From Zerene cesonia (Eukaryota; Arthropoda; Insecta; Lepidoptera; Pieridae): 64,000 bases of DNA. Positions 35,708 through 49,140 of the stretch are shown here, piece after piece. The stretch spans positions 2,666,001 through 2,730,000 of the forward strand of contig NC_052111.1 of NCBI RefSeq assembly GCF_012273895.1. The letters run 5' to 3'. How positions within the stretch are numbered: position 1 is the stretch's first letter; each line of letters opens with the position of its first letter. Below the pieces are notes generated by a model, which saw only the letters and a list, made by a program, of their open reading frames with translations, made no database searches and was not told where the DNA came from. Both the position numbers and the translations under genes were made by a program.

Positions 35708-36080
35708 CCCGACTTAGAATTACGGAAGTCTTCACATGTAGGTGACATATTTGTTGCATCTTATCGTGCTCAGAAAATTAAAGTCAAACTTTATAAGATA
35801 CATTCTTATTACGCGAGAATGACGGCGTGGGGTCGCGACGGCGCGTTTGTGCATAATGTGTTACAATATGTTTTGAGGTAAGTACCTCAGCTTATGAGGT
35901 TCTTGCGGTACCGCAGATAAGGCACGGCGGAGGCTTTGTAAAGGTGCCCGTAGAATGTAATAAGGCGGTCACGGTAACGCGGGACGCTTGCCTATTTCGC
36001 ACCTTTTACAAACATTGCTCTCGAGGGTTAACGCGGTGGCGCCTTTCTCGCTTCAAGGACGCAATTAGTTACCCCACATT
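35708..36080. other. GC-rich island with splice-donor-like AG|GTAAGT
   Basis: A frame open from 35708 contains ATG at 35819 (MTAWGRDGAFVHNVLQYVLR). It meets a consensus donor, AG|GTAAGT, at 35877-35884. Just after come short palindromes (GAGGTAAGTACCTC near-palindrome and TGCGGTACCGCA), then GC-rich sequence to about 36060. It could be an untranslated or first exon, or a regulatory element; no protein family is recognised. Confidence 0.35.
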
Positions 36081-36289
36081 CGCTTGTTTTTCAAATAACC
36101 TTTAACGTGTAATTCTATTAAAGTATGATTTTTTGTTATTCAAGGGTGAACTCCAGGATAATTTGCTTATTAGAGTATTTAAACGTAATTGTATAATCGT
36201 TGTTTGCTTGTAGAACTAGTTGTGAAAAATAGTAAGTGTTGGAAATAATGAAAGGCATATAGAAAAAGCAGCTTTAATACATCTGAACG

Positions 36290-37100
36290 TTACTCTTATT
36301 AAGATTACTCTCGAGTGCATGATCGTTGCGTTGCGGAAGTATGGCGCGGTGGCGTAAGAGGCAAGTTTTAATAATGTAGCTGGCGAGGCTGCTGCTGTTT
36401 CCTTCCATTCATCGTCCCCCTTTCCTGTTGGCGCAATTAAAACGGCGGCTTGTTCCGGCACTTAAAAAACTTTTAAAGTATGGACACAGACAATTTAAAA
36501 CTGTTTCCTTCTATTGTTACCTCGAAAATATTATATTTATATTATTTATGTATAAAGTTTGCAACCAGTAAAGTGTTTGTATGTTATGTTTTTATTTACT
36601 CGTGTATTGCAGACTACCCTAAACTATTTCGTTTTACAGGAAACTATTGTAGGAGCTACTTAAAATGCACTACGAACCTAAAATAGTGAGAACTAACTCG
36701 ATTAGCCTGAATGATTTACGACGTGTCCATATAAAATCACATCACTAATTTGCGATTCCCCGAATCTTGCCCGTTTTACCGTTCCTCGTACTTAAATACC
36801 GCACGGTGTATAGGGCCAGTGCTGTGCTGAATATGGAAGCAGAGTGCTGTACAAGCTGTGGCGCGACGTATGGCGCCTTCGATGGGACCTACTAAAACGC
36901 CTGAATCATTTGCGTGCGGTTTACGCTATTCAGCACCGTGTTGAAGTTCCGCTACGCGTGATTAATGGTCTCGCGTTCCCTCGACATTGTGTTTTTGTGA
37001 TGCAAATAACTCGAGCCGTCGGAACAAGGAAAATTGAGTGGGAGGACCGAGCACCACCGCAGTTTCAATTGCTTCGCCGCTGAATACTGATGAACCGTTT
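36290..37100. other. GC-richer stretches of unknown role
   Basis: Two patches (about 36290-36450 and 36760-37090) are less AT-rich than their surroundings. The + frame 36844-37083 reads WRDVWRLRWDLLKRLNHLRA and matches nothing I recognise. Conserved non-coding DNA or an unannotated exon are both possible. Confidence 0.3.
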
Positions 37101-40100
37101 CGGTTTAAAGCATTATCTCTGTTGCTGTTAACGGCAAAAAGCGTTTGACATTGTTAATGCGACTTAGATCGGCTTGTTGGATTTTAACTGCGAGGGTTAA
37201 AGTGAAGGCTGTTATTTTACACTTAAAAGTGTGTTGCTTAATTGTATATTACAAAACGCATGTAATGTACTACTTAAAACATACGCTTGTATGTGTAGTA
37301 TCGATATAAGGACAACCTCATAATTTTATATCAAGAATTCAATATGAATTCGAGCCTCACGAAGAAATATCGCATAAACGATGATTTTTTAATTAGTTTA
37401 TGTTCATCAATACTGTAGTTTTAATGTATGAAATATTCCCCTTCCCCCATTCCCCTTTGAAAGATTCGTTCAAAGGAAAGATTAATTTATTGCGGTTTTC
37501 TGCTTCCATATTCATTAAAAGCGCAGAGTTGGATATTTAATAAGTAGTTTTAAGCACAGTGCGGTCTGCGGAACATTGTCCGCATTTGACGATTAACTAT
37601 TCAGCTATTTGAATTTTGTACGATTTCTTTTATTACGTGGTTGCTACTCAAATGAAACGCAATCAACTATTTAAAAAAGCCTTGAAAAATTAATAAATTC
37701 CAATGAATAATCATCATGAACGAACCAATGTGACATATTCCTTGGTCATATCTAAAAATAAAACCCCGCTATAGTTACGACTTAGAAATAAATAAAGTAA
37801 ATTCTCAGTAAATGCTTAATTTATCTCTCAATATTTATGCTAGATTTTCAAAAATATTGTTTGATTCTGTTGGATGTAAACTATTAAAATTCAAAATGGA
37901 TTTTTATAGATGCTTTCAGTATTATTTATTCTATAGATACTAAATGTGTCTTTATTTACATTTAGAACAATATCTTTAACTCTATGTATATAAGTGATTG
38001 TTTAGTTTTTCACAAGCACAAAAAAAAGACATAACGAAAGAGAGAAAATGTAGAAATTTTAGATCAAAGTAATAAATGAATTCAATTGTTGCAGACAATC
38101 ATCATCTAGATTTAATTTTTGTCATTATGAATGTTACAAACAGAACTTCGTAATTAATTAGAAAATCCTTGCAAAGAAACACCATCTCATTGGAATACTT
38201 TAGGCTCCTAATACGCAGTTAATTTTGACACAAAAAGTTGGTCCTTTTTGATGTTATAATTCACGAGACCCGCCTCTCGCCAACGACAAGGGTGAATTTC
38301 TTATGAGAACGGTGCGTATTTGTCACGGGGACCTATACATCTTTACGTAATATGGACGCAATATTCTTCGTCCATAAAATATTTTATACCAATAACATCT
38401 CATCTTTAAAAGGATCTTTAAATAGGAAGTGAATAATGGAGACGTTAACTGCTACTGAACAGTCCTGAATCATGATGAAATTGTTCATACTGTCTTAATC
38501 CAACGCAGCTGGGTCACGAGCTAGGAACATTTCATTACAATTATTGCCAATTTAATTATGTCGTACCAACTCCACGCGCCAAGGCGAGGAAAGCGAATTT
38601 AAATAAACTTGAACACACGCGGTTAAATTGTTAGATGTACGAACAACCCGCATTTGGGAACGAGGGAGATTTTTAATGGACGCCTATAATTTCAAGATCA
38701 AGAATGAATCTGGTATCTCGCTCGGTCATCTTCAAAGTTTGGCGGCGGCTAGTTTCTAATGTAACGGTAACTTTTTCCTTTTATTAGATTCCTATGTAAC
38801 ATTTATAAAAAGATCAGATCAGGGCAGTCTATATTTTCTTTTGACTACGCGGAAAAAGCTGCGGACGGAAAGCTAAACATAAAACTAAAATGAAGCGCTG
38901 TAAAACATTTAACATTTCACGTCGCCACATTTAGCCAAACATAAATACAGTTCACGCTGCCTCCTTTATCATCAATAATTTATTTACTTGAATTATAAAA
39001 CCAGGTTTGAGTATGCTAGTAACCTGAGATATAAAAAGGGTCGCTACCCAACTAATACCCTTGTCATGTCAAGATGAAATTAGTTTAACTCGTGCAGCTG
39101 CGACGCCGAGCCTTCTCTGTTTGTCCAAAATTTAATCTGATAACATAACATCAATATAACTAAATTATTATGTACAGAATATATTTACACGCCCACAACA
39201 CTGTGAACAATGTTGCCTTCTTGTTTGTGTTTGCGTAACTGGTGATCGAGGGCTTTAGAGCCGTCGGTCAATTTACTTGATATTATAATATTCGCAAACA
39301 AACTATATTAATATGTTGGATCGTGCGTGTCTTATTTGTGGTACGGAAGGGGCTTGCGTTGAATACAAAGCCGATTCTGCGATGGTATTTACAGAAGATT
39401 GGACTATAAAACTATAGCCCATGCAATTTTATCTAGAATACAGTTACTTGTTCATGTGAGTATCTAATAAAAAATATTTATTTCCGCAACCAATACACAA
39501 TAAACACTCGTAGCCTTCCTAAAATTGTACACTAACATACTTTATATCATTACTTTAGACTTTAGAGTATTATAACTTACATGTTATACGTGTCAATTGA
39601 AAATGTTGCAAAAATACTTTTACTTTTTTAATTTGCTTTCAAAAGCAGAAGAATATTTTATTTTTAACTCATCGGCATTATGATTATTCACTTTAAAGCT
39701 TACTATTCCTGTTGGAAATATTTCACCATAGTGAATGTAACATAAAAGGCGGCTCAGGTAAATCTAGAATTATGGATATTTGAAGTTTTAAAGTGTTCTA
39801 ACAGAGTATTATAATACAATCAGTCGTACAACGAAGACGATAGATATAATGTATAGAAGATAGGTCAATCTTGTGGGAAGCAAGGAGCACGACGCGAGAG
39901 GAGCGAGCCCGAGTTACATATTATGTCATATTTTTGTATAGCTACTCGGGACACTATTTAGGGCTTCTACGCGCATTTTTCATGTTGTTAGGTATCTTAT
40001 ATTAAAATATATAAGTAATTAAATGTGATATGTAATTACGTTCTAAAAATGTACATACTACTTTTTCTGTGAGAGATTGCAAGTTGACATCTCGTGCTAA

Positions 40101-43100
40101 CAAGGACATGTGATATTGTCTAGATTGTTTTCGGCTTTTATTCTACTGTATCATATTGTTGGCTATGTAATTCTTTTTATACTATCTTTCTAAGAACCTG
40201 TTAAATACTTCTAAACAAGCCAAATAGGTTTAGCCGTGCTTATCTTATATCAAAGTAAGACTAGTTCATAGCGGTTTCCGCGAAACGGCCTTATCTCTAT
40301 AATATTTCAACGGCATACGGGCTTCGTAATTGCTCCACCCTCGAAACCTAAGTTTAGCTTCAATAGGGGAACATTTATTACCACGTACACGTACACTTTA
40401 AGTACCGATTGTGGTGAATAAAGTTTACTGAATAGTATTTGCGTGTATGATAGGTAAATTACTAACGAACTGTTGGAACGAACATTCTCATCTAACTAGG
40501 CGTAGTTAACTAGCCGATCATTGTCTTTCTGTCAGTTAGACTGTTTATTTTTATTTTTTATAATTGAGAGATAATGTTGCTGCTATAACAAAAAATAAAA
40601 AAACTCTAGGTTAAGCAACGGTTGGTAAGGTTATAAATTACATAAAGTGAATTCATATTTGTCCCGAACCCTTAGAGTTGTGAAACTAATTAGCCTTTAT
40701 TCATAAAATTTAATCATATAAACAAAATTAAATAGATTACTATTTGTTTTTGTTCTCTATCTATTTAATCCAGTTGAAACTGTGTGACGGGGCAAAATTT
40801 TTGCGTATTATAAATATAATTTTATGTATTTATAATAAATATTGTATTTCGCTATGTAATATATACTTATAAATTATTTAAATTCTCCATCAAATGATAA
40901 ATAAACTATTTTCATGTGTAGTTAAACGAAAACGAAGCAGAATACTTTTATAATGTATTTAACTATCGAAAAACGAAATGAGATTATTAATTGCGTTAAA
41001 AATAAAATTGACGTTGGTACAATTTGTTACTTCGAGTATAAAACTAACTTTTCATTTAAAATTTTCTAAAAGGGACTTTGTAAGATCCGAGTGGATTTCT
41101 TTGAAGCTATTTGTACAGTGACATAGAGAAATGGTTCAACGTTGCTATTGTGGAACGAGCGATAAATAAGAATATTTTTTAGCCTTCGTTTTATCCCTTG
41201 CAATTCCTTATTTTAAAACCAATTTGGTAATTTACCTGTTCGATTTAATTACACTAAATCATCGTCATTTTACATGACATTATCTTATTAAAATAACACA
41301 AACAACTTTCATACTAAAACTCTTCATCGTGGTAATAAATTTAATTGATGCAATATAACTTATTTTTTTATATTAAAATATTAACCGTATTTGTACAAAA
41401 TTTTATACGAGGATATTAGGTATAGCGTACATTAATTGAAATTTTACAATCATTTGTTCAGAATTATTTTCAGTAATTTCATTTTTATTAAATACATTAA
41501 GAAAATTTCATTTAGAAAGCATCCCAATGATATAAAGTGAGGGTCGGCACCCGAAAAAAGATTTAATATTGGGGAGGAATATAGAATAAGAAGGAACGTG
41601 ACATGAAAAACAAATGATATTTACCGTTGATGATTATTTTAGTCCAACGTAAATAAAATAAAGCGCCCATTGTCGCATCTTTTATAGTATCCATACGTCA
41701 CTAAATTTTAATCAAAATTTGTAATTTATGATATTGTTCTGTATAAGCGTTTAATGTGTGGTTTAATGGGACAGCACTTCTACTTATTATTAAACTTATT
41801 TAAATGCTTTAAGCAATTTTATTAACATTTGTATTCGACTATGACATAAGGTCTTATATTTTCCGTGCTTCAAAATATGTATAGCGTTTTAATGTCATCA
41901 TATTTTTTACTACACCGACATCATAATTCAAGCCAATGTGACAATAGATATATTAATTAATCCATTTGAATTACTTTTTCTTTTAGTGGTAGAAATTGCT
42001 CCTAACATTCCCTGTCTTCGATCATGTAACACAAAATTCTATTTTACACACAATACCGACGATTAACCTGACATTCTAATACATTTTATGTGCTACCATT
42101 ACCATAATTTCCAACCGAGTATTATCAATGGAGCAATTTCCTAATGCGTTCCATATCAAATATATATATACAGTTACTCACTGTATTGATTCGAGTTAGA
42201 ATAGCGGTTAGAATAGAACATATTAGCCTACGCTAAACACACTAGACGTGACCAAAACAACGGGCTCGAGATGAACTGAACATCGACTCGTATTCAGTTA
42301 CCAATCGCTAATACCGGTTATTTAGCTTTGTCATTATATTATCTGTATAATTTTTAATAAAACTGTGATAAAGGGATGCGCTTAGTATTTTTGAATGTGG
42401 AATAGAATTTATTACTATAAGTCAATAATGAGCATATTTTTGTATTATTTGTGTTATGTCAAATTTAAATTGAATAAGGAAAAATAACAATGGTTATTGT
42501 TATTATAATATGTTTTTGTCAATTAGTTTTTAAGTTTTTACACATTTATTGATCTATCCATAGGATACTCTTCTATTTAATCAATTTCGTGGCATAATAA
42601 ATGAACACAAGAAGAATGTATCTGTTCGCAATAATCAGCAAATGGCGCAATATTAATAATATTAAGCGGTAAATGGCTCGTAAGAATTTAATTTAAACGA
42701 TGACAACTACCATTTATTATATGACAAAATGCCAAGTGAAAAACGTTCAATAAATTCAGTGAAAGAATCCATCGTGAATAACTTTTGACAAAAGCTCCTT
42801 TAAGACCTTCGTGATTTTTTACAAGGCCTGTAAAATAAAGCATTGTGTTATTATAAATTTCTTTCATTGTTATACATTCCTTTGTATTTTATTAACGAAA
42901 CCCATTGTATTTGGTAAAACAATCAGAATAATCGACAAATAACGATTTAGCGTTTATTATTAATTAATTTTGAGAATCGTAATAAATCTGTAGATGCTTT
43001 TAGATGGAAATATTCCACAATGAGACTTTGAAACAAATTTTCTTGTTTTCTTCACTCTTTAGTTTATTTTATAAGAAGTTATTTTAAAACCATGACGTAT

Positions 43101-43141
43101 GAGTTTTTATACCAATCAAGAAATACCATTAGTAGATAATA
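37101..43141. other. Gene-free AT-rich region
   Basis: Six kilobases with few element copies. There is no family-like coding sequence, tRNA or microsatellite of note. A small GC-richer block occurs at 38690-38760. Confidence 0.5.
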
Positions 43142-43241
43142 TAGATTTTTCTTAAAAGATTCTGCTTTATGACTTAAATAAAAGAATATTTAGTATTTAC
43201 TTATGTTTGATTCAATTTCTAAGTCTTTAAATACTAAATAT
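43142..43241. repeat. 100-bp repeat unit, copy 1 (with internal hairpin)
   Basis: Matches 55317-55416 at 95 of 100 positions without gaps. Inside it, 43186-43199 (ATATTTAGTATTTA) is the exact reverse complement of 43228-43241. Confidence 0.85.
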
Positions 43242-43242
43242 C

Positions 43243-43430
43243 TTCTATATATATAAAATTCTCGTGTCACAGTTTTCGTTGCCATACTCCTCCGAAACGG
43301 CTTGACCGATTCCTCTGAAATTTGGTAAGCATATTGGGTAGGTCTGAGAATCGGCCAACATCTATTTTTTATCCCGATATTCCTACGGGATACGGACTTA
43401 CGCGGGTGAAACCGCGGGGCGCAGCTAGTA
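43243..43430 (-). mobile_element. Mosaic interspersed element
   Basis: The + strand left half (CTATATATATAAAATTCTCG, GGTCTGAGAATCGGCCAACA) is that of the 27160-27330 family. The right half (CCCGATATTCCTACGGGATA, GCGGGTGAAACCGCGGGGC, GCAGCTAGTA) is the reversed head of the hairpin-ended elements. It directly abuts the 100-bp repeat. Confidence 0.75.
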
Positions 43431-44820
43431 TGATATAATTGCTTGTACGTTTTGTTTGTACTGTTTAACCAACGTATATTTTAATTAAATTAACTATTTC
43501 CATTAGATACTTGATTCATAATTGAATGTTTTAGCGAGCTATTAATAAAAAAATCGTCCAGCAACGGCAACCCGCTTCTAAAATAGATTTACAATGTGTA
43601 CCCACTAAACGTAGTTCATCGTTTATTTCGCTCCGTATTAAAGGATCGAACGGGCGGCGTACACCGTTCGATCACAGGGCAGCGCCGACCGTTGACAGGT
43701 AAACAATGGTTTAGCTAACATTTAGGACCGTGGATCGGATCGTCAGGAGCGCTACGTCAGCGACACGTTGCCAAGCCGAACATGGCTTTGTGTAACGCCC
43801 ATTGATTGAGATATTGACTGTGCGCCATCGAATTTTCACGGCTTCAGTGCTTCGCAATTTGTCTACTTTAATTAATTTCTTTGGTGAGCCTGATTTGCTA
43901 AATGATGGATGTATTGGTAACGTGTTTGCTATAGATAATGAAGATTTAATTAAATTCAATAAAATGATTGAGGTGATTTATGGAACATGTATACAGTTAC
44001 AAACAGTTGTGAGTTTTAAATCATGTAGAATGTACCTACATTATAGATAAATAATTATTCTAAACTACTTTTCTATAAATGTGATAGCAGATTACATAGA
44101 AATAAAATTGACTACATTTACAAAATTTTGACGTACTTAGTTATTATATAATACTATATACATAGTTGTCTTATAGAATACTATATAGTTATCACGTCAA
44201 TACACACGTTCTAAAATACAGACACGTCATACACGATCAAAAATACACAATAAAAAAATATGTTTTCAGTTTTTACAATGACAAATAAAGATATGATTTT
44301 TTTCATTCATAATTTCATAAAAATGACATGTCAATTCTTTTCACATAATCTCTGAAATAATAAAAATATCTACATTATAATGACGTTTTTTCTTTAACAA
44401 TAACTTTTAATTTCATTTTCTAATACCGTCATCAAATTCAGTACGCTAATTTAAGCTTATTAGCTAATCTTGTCATGTATTTGGCGACCACTGGCCACTA
44501 ATAGCAGGTAATTTAGCTAATGTTATTTTACGGGTGTAGTGCACGAAACAAGTCAATTGAGACAAATACGGAGGGCTATCGGGAATACATCATTATTCGA
44601 TATGAAAGTACACTGTAATTGCAACATTTTCGAATAAAACAAAAGAAATAAGGTCGAGTTTTGCTTGTACGTTCTAATGCACGTTATAATGTCTTGTATT
44701 TATACGATTTTTTTAGGAAGTAAAAGCCGAAAACTGTATGCAATAAAACAGTAAGTGATCAATTATTTTGTTCCCAAGGGGTAAAACGATCTGTAATAAT
44801 ATAAATAATACTAATATTTC
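43431..44820. other. Gene-free region
   Basis: AT-rich. The opposed open frames at 43711-43959 (-) and 43802-44050 (+) lie over one GC-richer patch (about 43620-43870). They have no recognisable product. Confidence 0.45.
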
Positions 44821-44965
44821 GCTGTTCAGACAGAGAGACAGACAGACGTCTGTCTGTCTGTCCGTATCATGAACCTGATAGCTCGATATAAACTTTCAAA
44901 ATTGTATTTCTGTGGTAGCTATAGCAACAATGTTGCGAGTCCGACTTTCTCGTCTCGTTTTTTAT
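44821..44965 (+). repeat. TCCGTAC-type repeat fragment with a (GACA)n/(TGTC)n palindrome
   Basis: The perfect 24-bp palindrome 44836-44859 is centred on GACGTC. TCCGTATCATGAACCTGATA, TTGTATTTCTGTGGTAGCTA and GCGAGTCCGACTTTC follow. These resemble the interior of the TCCGTAC-type repeat. Confidence 0.65.
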
Positions 44966-45731
44966 TAGATTAATTGTATAAAATGGAAAATTAAACTGAT
45001 GGACAGTATAAATTGCAAACAATTTAGTCCAATTGCAGGTTGATACATTATAATATTTGCCTGGTAGAGATCACTTATAAGTGATAAGGCCGCCTTCTGT
45101 GCTGTATCTCCTTTTTTTAGTATAAGTTTTGTTTTTGTATTTTGTTGGCAGCACAATAAAGTGTTTAAATAAATAAATAAGTAAATAAATATTTTATCGT
45201 ACTTAAATTCAGTCAAGTAGACACGTAGTTAATTTATAAGCGATTTTCTGAGAACACAACTAATTTCTTGTAAGTGCTCACGTATTTGCCGTCCGTCTGT
45301 TCATATGGGAAATGTTATGTTATAGTAAAGCTAAAGTTTTATTAAGTTTGTTTTCAATTTATATAAAAATGTTTTCTAGCGTTTGCCGTTTGAATAAAAT
45401 ATTATGCAACATGATTCTGATACTGTTATAAATCAGAAAGGGGATCTGTTTAATATTCCATTGATCGTAATAAGAATGTACTGTGATTCTACACAACTGC
45501 CTTATTGATGTAGTTAGTTGATAACAAATCGCAGCCAGTCACAAAGACTATTTACAAAGCGAGGGTAGTTGGGCCGAACATTGAGTAATCAACGTTTGAA
45601 TAGCAAGGCATAACCCGTACGAATGCGCAACGTTTTTAAGTGATTCGACATTTAATGGGATTCGATAGCTAACCGAGTTTTGTACAGTTAGGAAAAGCGA
45701 CATCTGTATTTTAACTCACAATTATAATAGA

Positions 45732-45945
45732 ACTAGCTGCGCCCCGCAGTTTCACCCGCGTCAGTCTGTATCCCGTTGGAATATAGGGATAAAAAGTTGT
45801 CTAAGCGTTATTCCAGTTATCCAGCTATCTATGTACCAGATCTCATTGCAATCGATTCAGTAGTTTTAGCGTGAAAGAATAACAAATATACATACACATG
45901 CATCCATCCTCACAAACTATCGCATTTATACCTAATATTAGTAGG
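45732..45945 (+). mobile_element. Hairpin-ended short interspersed element
   Basis: ACTAGCTGCGCCCCGCAGTT, TATCCCGTTGGAATATAGGG, TCTCATTGCAATCGATTCAG and a TATTAGTAGGAT end. It is a well-preserved copy of the layout at 25232. Confidence 0.85.
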
Positions 45946-47163
45946 ATAGGATATTAAAACACAAGTAATATCCGACCATACGTATAATAAAGTTAATTGA
46001 AAAAACGAGAAGCTATATAATCTAATAACTATTAGTTATGTAAATGTTTTTAAATATCCCATCGATGATGTCAATAATGGTTTCCGAGTGTGACAATGGA
46101 GCTCCGTCCCTCGCGTCGTATTGTCCGCCTTCAATGGTGCCCTCTCACTGGAAAATGGTTCTTACAATGAATTGCTTTTGTACGCGCAACGATTGATAAT
46201 TCTGAATATTGGTAAGCGATTGAAACATCACATTCCTCGATCGCTGGAGTTAATGAAGATTCGGTGCTGTAAATCCACAGCTCAATTTCGCATGACATTA
46301 TTCTTGTGAATTGAATTTCAGCGTAGCTTAGGGGTGGGGGTAACGTGCAGAATGTGGACGTAAAGGCGTTTATTGCATCTCGCGTAGGTCGTAGTTGAAT
46401 AAGGTTTAAGCAAGATTCCAACATCCCTGGTGCGTTGAAAGCATTCTGCAGAGACAATGCTGTGTATAATAATATGCATAATGGCTTTGGTAAGATATAG
46501 TATACAAAATAAAATGCTGCATTTTTAAAATGCTTCACCATTAATAAATCAGACATCAGTAAGCATATTTGCGTTGGTTAGATATATAACATAAAATAAA
46601 ATACAACATTAAAGTATTGAATTAATGGTTGTCGATTTGCCATAAAAGAAAAACAAACCAAACCCTTATAAACTATCAAATAAGAGATGCCGTAAGATTG
46701 TAGAGAGTTAATATTACTTGAATGTTCAAATAAAAAGAATGAACGATTTTTCCTCACCTGTTAAATTGAAAAAGTTGCTTGGACCGACCTAAGGGCAGGT
46801 TTCCGTGCAGCGGGTACTGAGTAATATCAAAAAAGTTTATCGAAACCTTATTTCTGTCGTGAGTGCGAATTCCAATAATTCGAACTGAATTGAAGAATAA
46901 GAGAGAAAGATGCTAATTTGAAGTGTAAATTTTAATACAATTTTCATTTTTCATCATTAATAAACAAGTTACTTTTTACATCCAGTTTTTGTCAAATGAT
47001 TTAGAAAAACGTAGTTTATTAATACAGAGCCAGATTATCTGTGGTCTTACATAAATTATCATAGTGACTATAGCCTAGACTGAAGAAGTATTAAAATGAT
47101 TGTGCTGTTTTAAATGTTCATGTATCTAATAATATTTGAAATATATGATTTGTTAAGAACACC

Positions 47164-47208
47164 TACGTAAGCTGTAGGTACAGCTTACGTACCAAGAAAG
47201 ACTTGGTA
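47164..47208. repeat. Two adjacent short hairpins
   Basis: TACGTAAGCTGT (47164-47175) pairs perfectly with ACAGCTTACGTA (47180-47191) across AGGT. TACCAAG (47190-47196) pairs with CTTGGTA (47202-47208). TACCAAGAAA then occurs twice as a direct repeat. Confidence 0.8.
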
Positions 47209-47537
47209 GGTACCAAGAAATCATTATATCAAATTTAGAGATAGATATAGTTATATACGGTAAAGAAAAATTACCAATTTAAATGATAAAAAAGAATGTA
47301 AATTTTGTATAACACACTGGAATAATATTTGAAACGTAATACGAGCTATGAACGCAAAATACAATTTCTATTGCAGGGTTAACACGATATTTGGAGCGGG
47401 CTGCATTGTAAAATGGGTATGTTTTATGAGTTTAACAATACCTTCATTATACGTTTCCCTTAAATAAATGTGATATTTCATACCTCCATTATATGAAACT
47501 ATCATATAATCTAAACATTTCAAAATTTTGATATAAC

Positions 47538-47745
47538 TACTAGACCGGTCCGGATATCAAGATTCCTGATTTATCCAAAGGGAGTATTTAATCGGCATAA
47601 AAGTTCATAAAAATTCAAACATCACCCAAGTCAGCTCATACCGTGTATGTATACGAAATTTCATGAAAATCTGTTCAGTAGCTTCAGCGTATTTGAAGGA
47701 CAAACATTCAAACAAACAACTTTCACATTTATAATATTAGTGTGA
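47538..47745 (+). mobile_element. Degenerate interspersed element
   Basis: ACTAGACCGGTCCGGATATC head, an ATTTCATGAAAATCTGTTCA block and a TTCACATTTATAATATTAGT end. Confidence 0.65.
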
Positions 47746-48763
47746 AGTGTCATATTAACATTACTAATCTTTTTTGAAAACAAAACACAACTGACTCCTG
47801 TAAAAATCTTCTAGTTACGAAGTATAATAAATACGTCATATTTTTTAAAACTATTTATCTAAGTCAATATGTATTGATAATGCGATAGTAATAGAATATT
47901 AAAACTAGGTTTGTTAACCAAGAATAAGTTAACTTCATTGTGTGCATTTAATACATCGAAAACATTGTACCATTCTACATACCATGCTAAACACGCTCTA
48001 GACTTGTACCCGTTACCGCTCCTATAACGTCCATCATCACGCCTACCTCTAATTGGTGATAAGTTTCGACACGGACATACAAATTAATTCTGAGTCATGA
48101 TATGCAAGACAGGTAAGCCGTTTCAAAGTGCGGTCAGCCCCTGGACGTCCCATATGTCCCTGACGTATTTGTCTTGCGAGATTACAGTTAATCACAGCTG
48201 GGTTCTAGAGTCCTTATCTACTGCATTAGAAATTCTTAGTAACACTCAATTGCTTTATTAGTTTTTATTAGAGATACAGATACCTCTATACACAGTAGTT
48301 TATGAACTTTTTTTAATTATTATGTCATTTAATTGTCTTAATATAGATACTATTTTGCAAAACAACTAAAAAATAACTGAGTTTATGTTATTACTAAAAT
48401 TGAGAAGTAATGTTAACAAAATCAGAATCTCAAAATATTTTATTGAATATTTCACTCAATATTTGAAACACATACTTATTATATCATAAATTGTACAATG
48501 TATGTTATATAATATTTTGTAATTATTACATAATAAATAAATAATTCAGTATTACAATGTTCCTAAATACAAAAAAAAAATAATATCAGAAACAGTCATT
48601 TGATAGAAAGCAATGCCAATGAAAAGAAAAATTAACTAAACGAAATCATAGGCTATTTTACAATATCTATTAAACTGGCAAGGGTTGATATGAAATCGAT
48701 ATTTATTGTGAATCTTAATCAACAAAAAAATTAAGTAACTAAGTTCGTATTTCTTTTATGTAA

Positions 48764-49021
48764 CAGCAGGTAAAGGAGCGTTGTCCGCTTTTAAGGGAGA
48801 AACAAAGGTAGAAGGATGAACGAAGGGAATAAGGAATGGACTGGGAAAAGGTGGAAAGGGCGAGGAAAAAGAAAAGGACCTCCAGCTCCCCACTCATCAC
48901 ATAAAACATAGTAACATTCCCATGCCACTATTTAAATGGAGGTGTGATACCTTCCTGGTGTGAGCTGGCCCAATTCGTGCCGAAGCATGATCGATTCTCA
49001 CATTGTAAATCGACATTCAAA
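48764..49021 (-). mobile_element. Poly(A)-type retroposon copy, 3' end deleted
   Basis: TTGTCCGCTTTTAAGGGAGA, AAGGAATGGACTGGGAAAAG and CTGGCCCAATTCGTGCCGAA run in the same order as at 10630. The terminal GGCGGTGGTGATCG block seen elsewhere is missing. Confidence 0.75.
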
Positions 49022-49070
49022 TATAATAAAAAAATCATCTCACGTAACAACCAGTAATAATATATAAAGT

Positions 49071-49140
49071 ACTAGCTTCCCGCCGGCGGCTTCGCCCGCT
49101 TCCATACTGTTCTTACCTTTTAAACCTCCCCTGGACTATT
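49071..49140 (+). repeat. Truncated head of a hairpin-ended element
   Basis: ACTAGCTTCCCGCCGGCGGC then TTCGCCCGCTTCC matches the head at 18531; the remainder is absent. Confidence 0.65.

Larger units (their letters stand above)
45946..48763. other. Gene-free region
   Basis: Contains the element at 47538-47745 and the hairpin pair at 47164-47208. The longest unbroken frame outside the gap is minus 46131-46556 (141 codons). It shows no family motif, signal peptide or splice context, so I do not call it. Confidence 0.45.

Noticed and set aside
35926..35945. TAAGGCAC, matching the 5' end of miR-124
   Set aside because: Identity stops after eight bases and no precursor hairpin surrounds it.
46131..46556. 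141-codon minus-strand frame, the longest outside the gap
   Set aside because: No motif, signal, splice context or codon pattern supports it, and it resembles no family.
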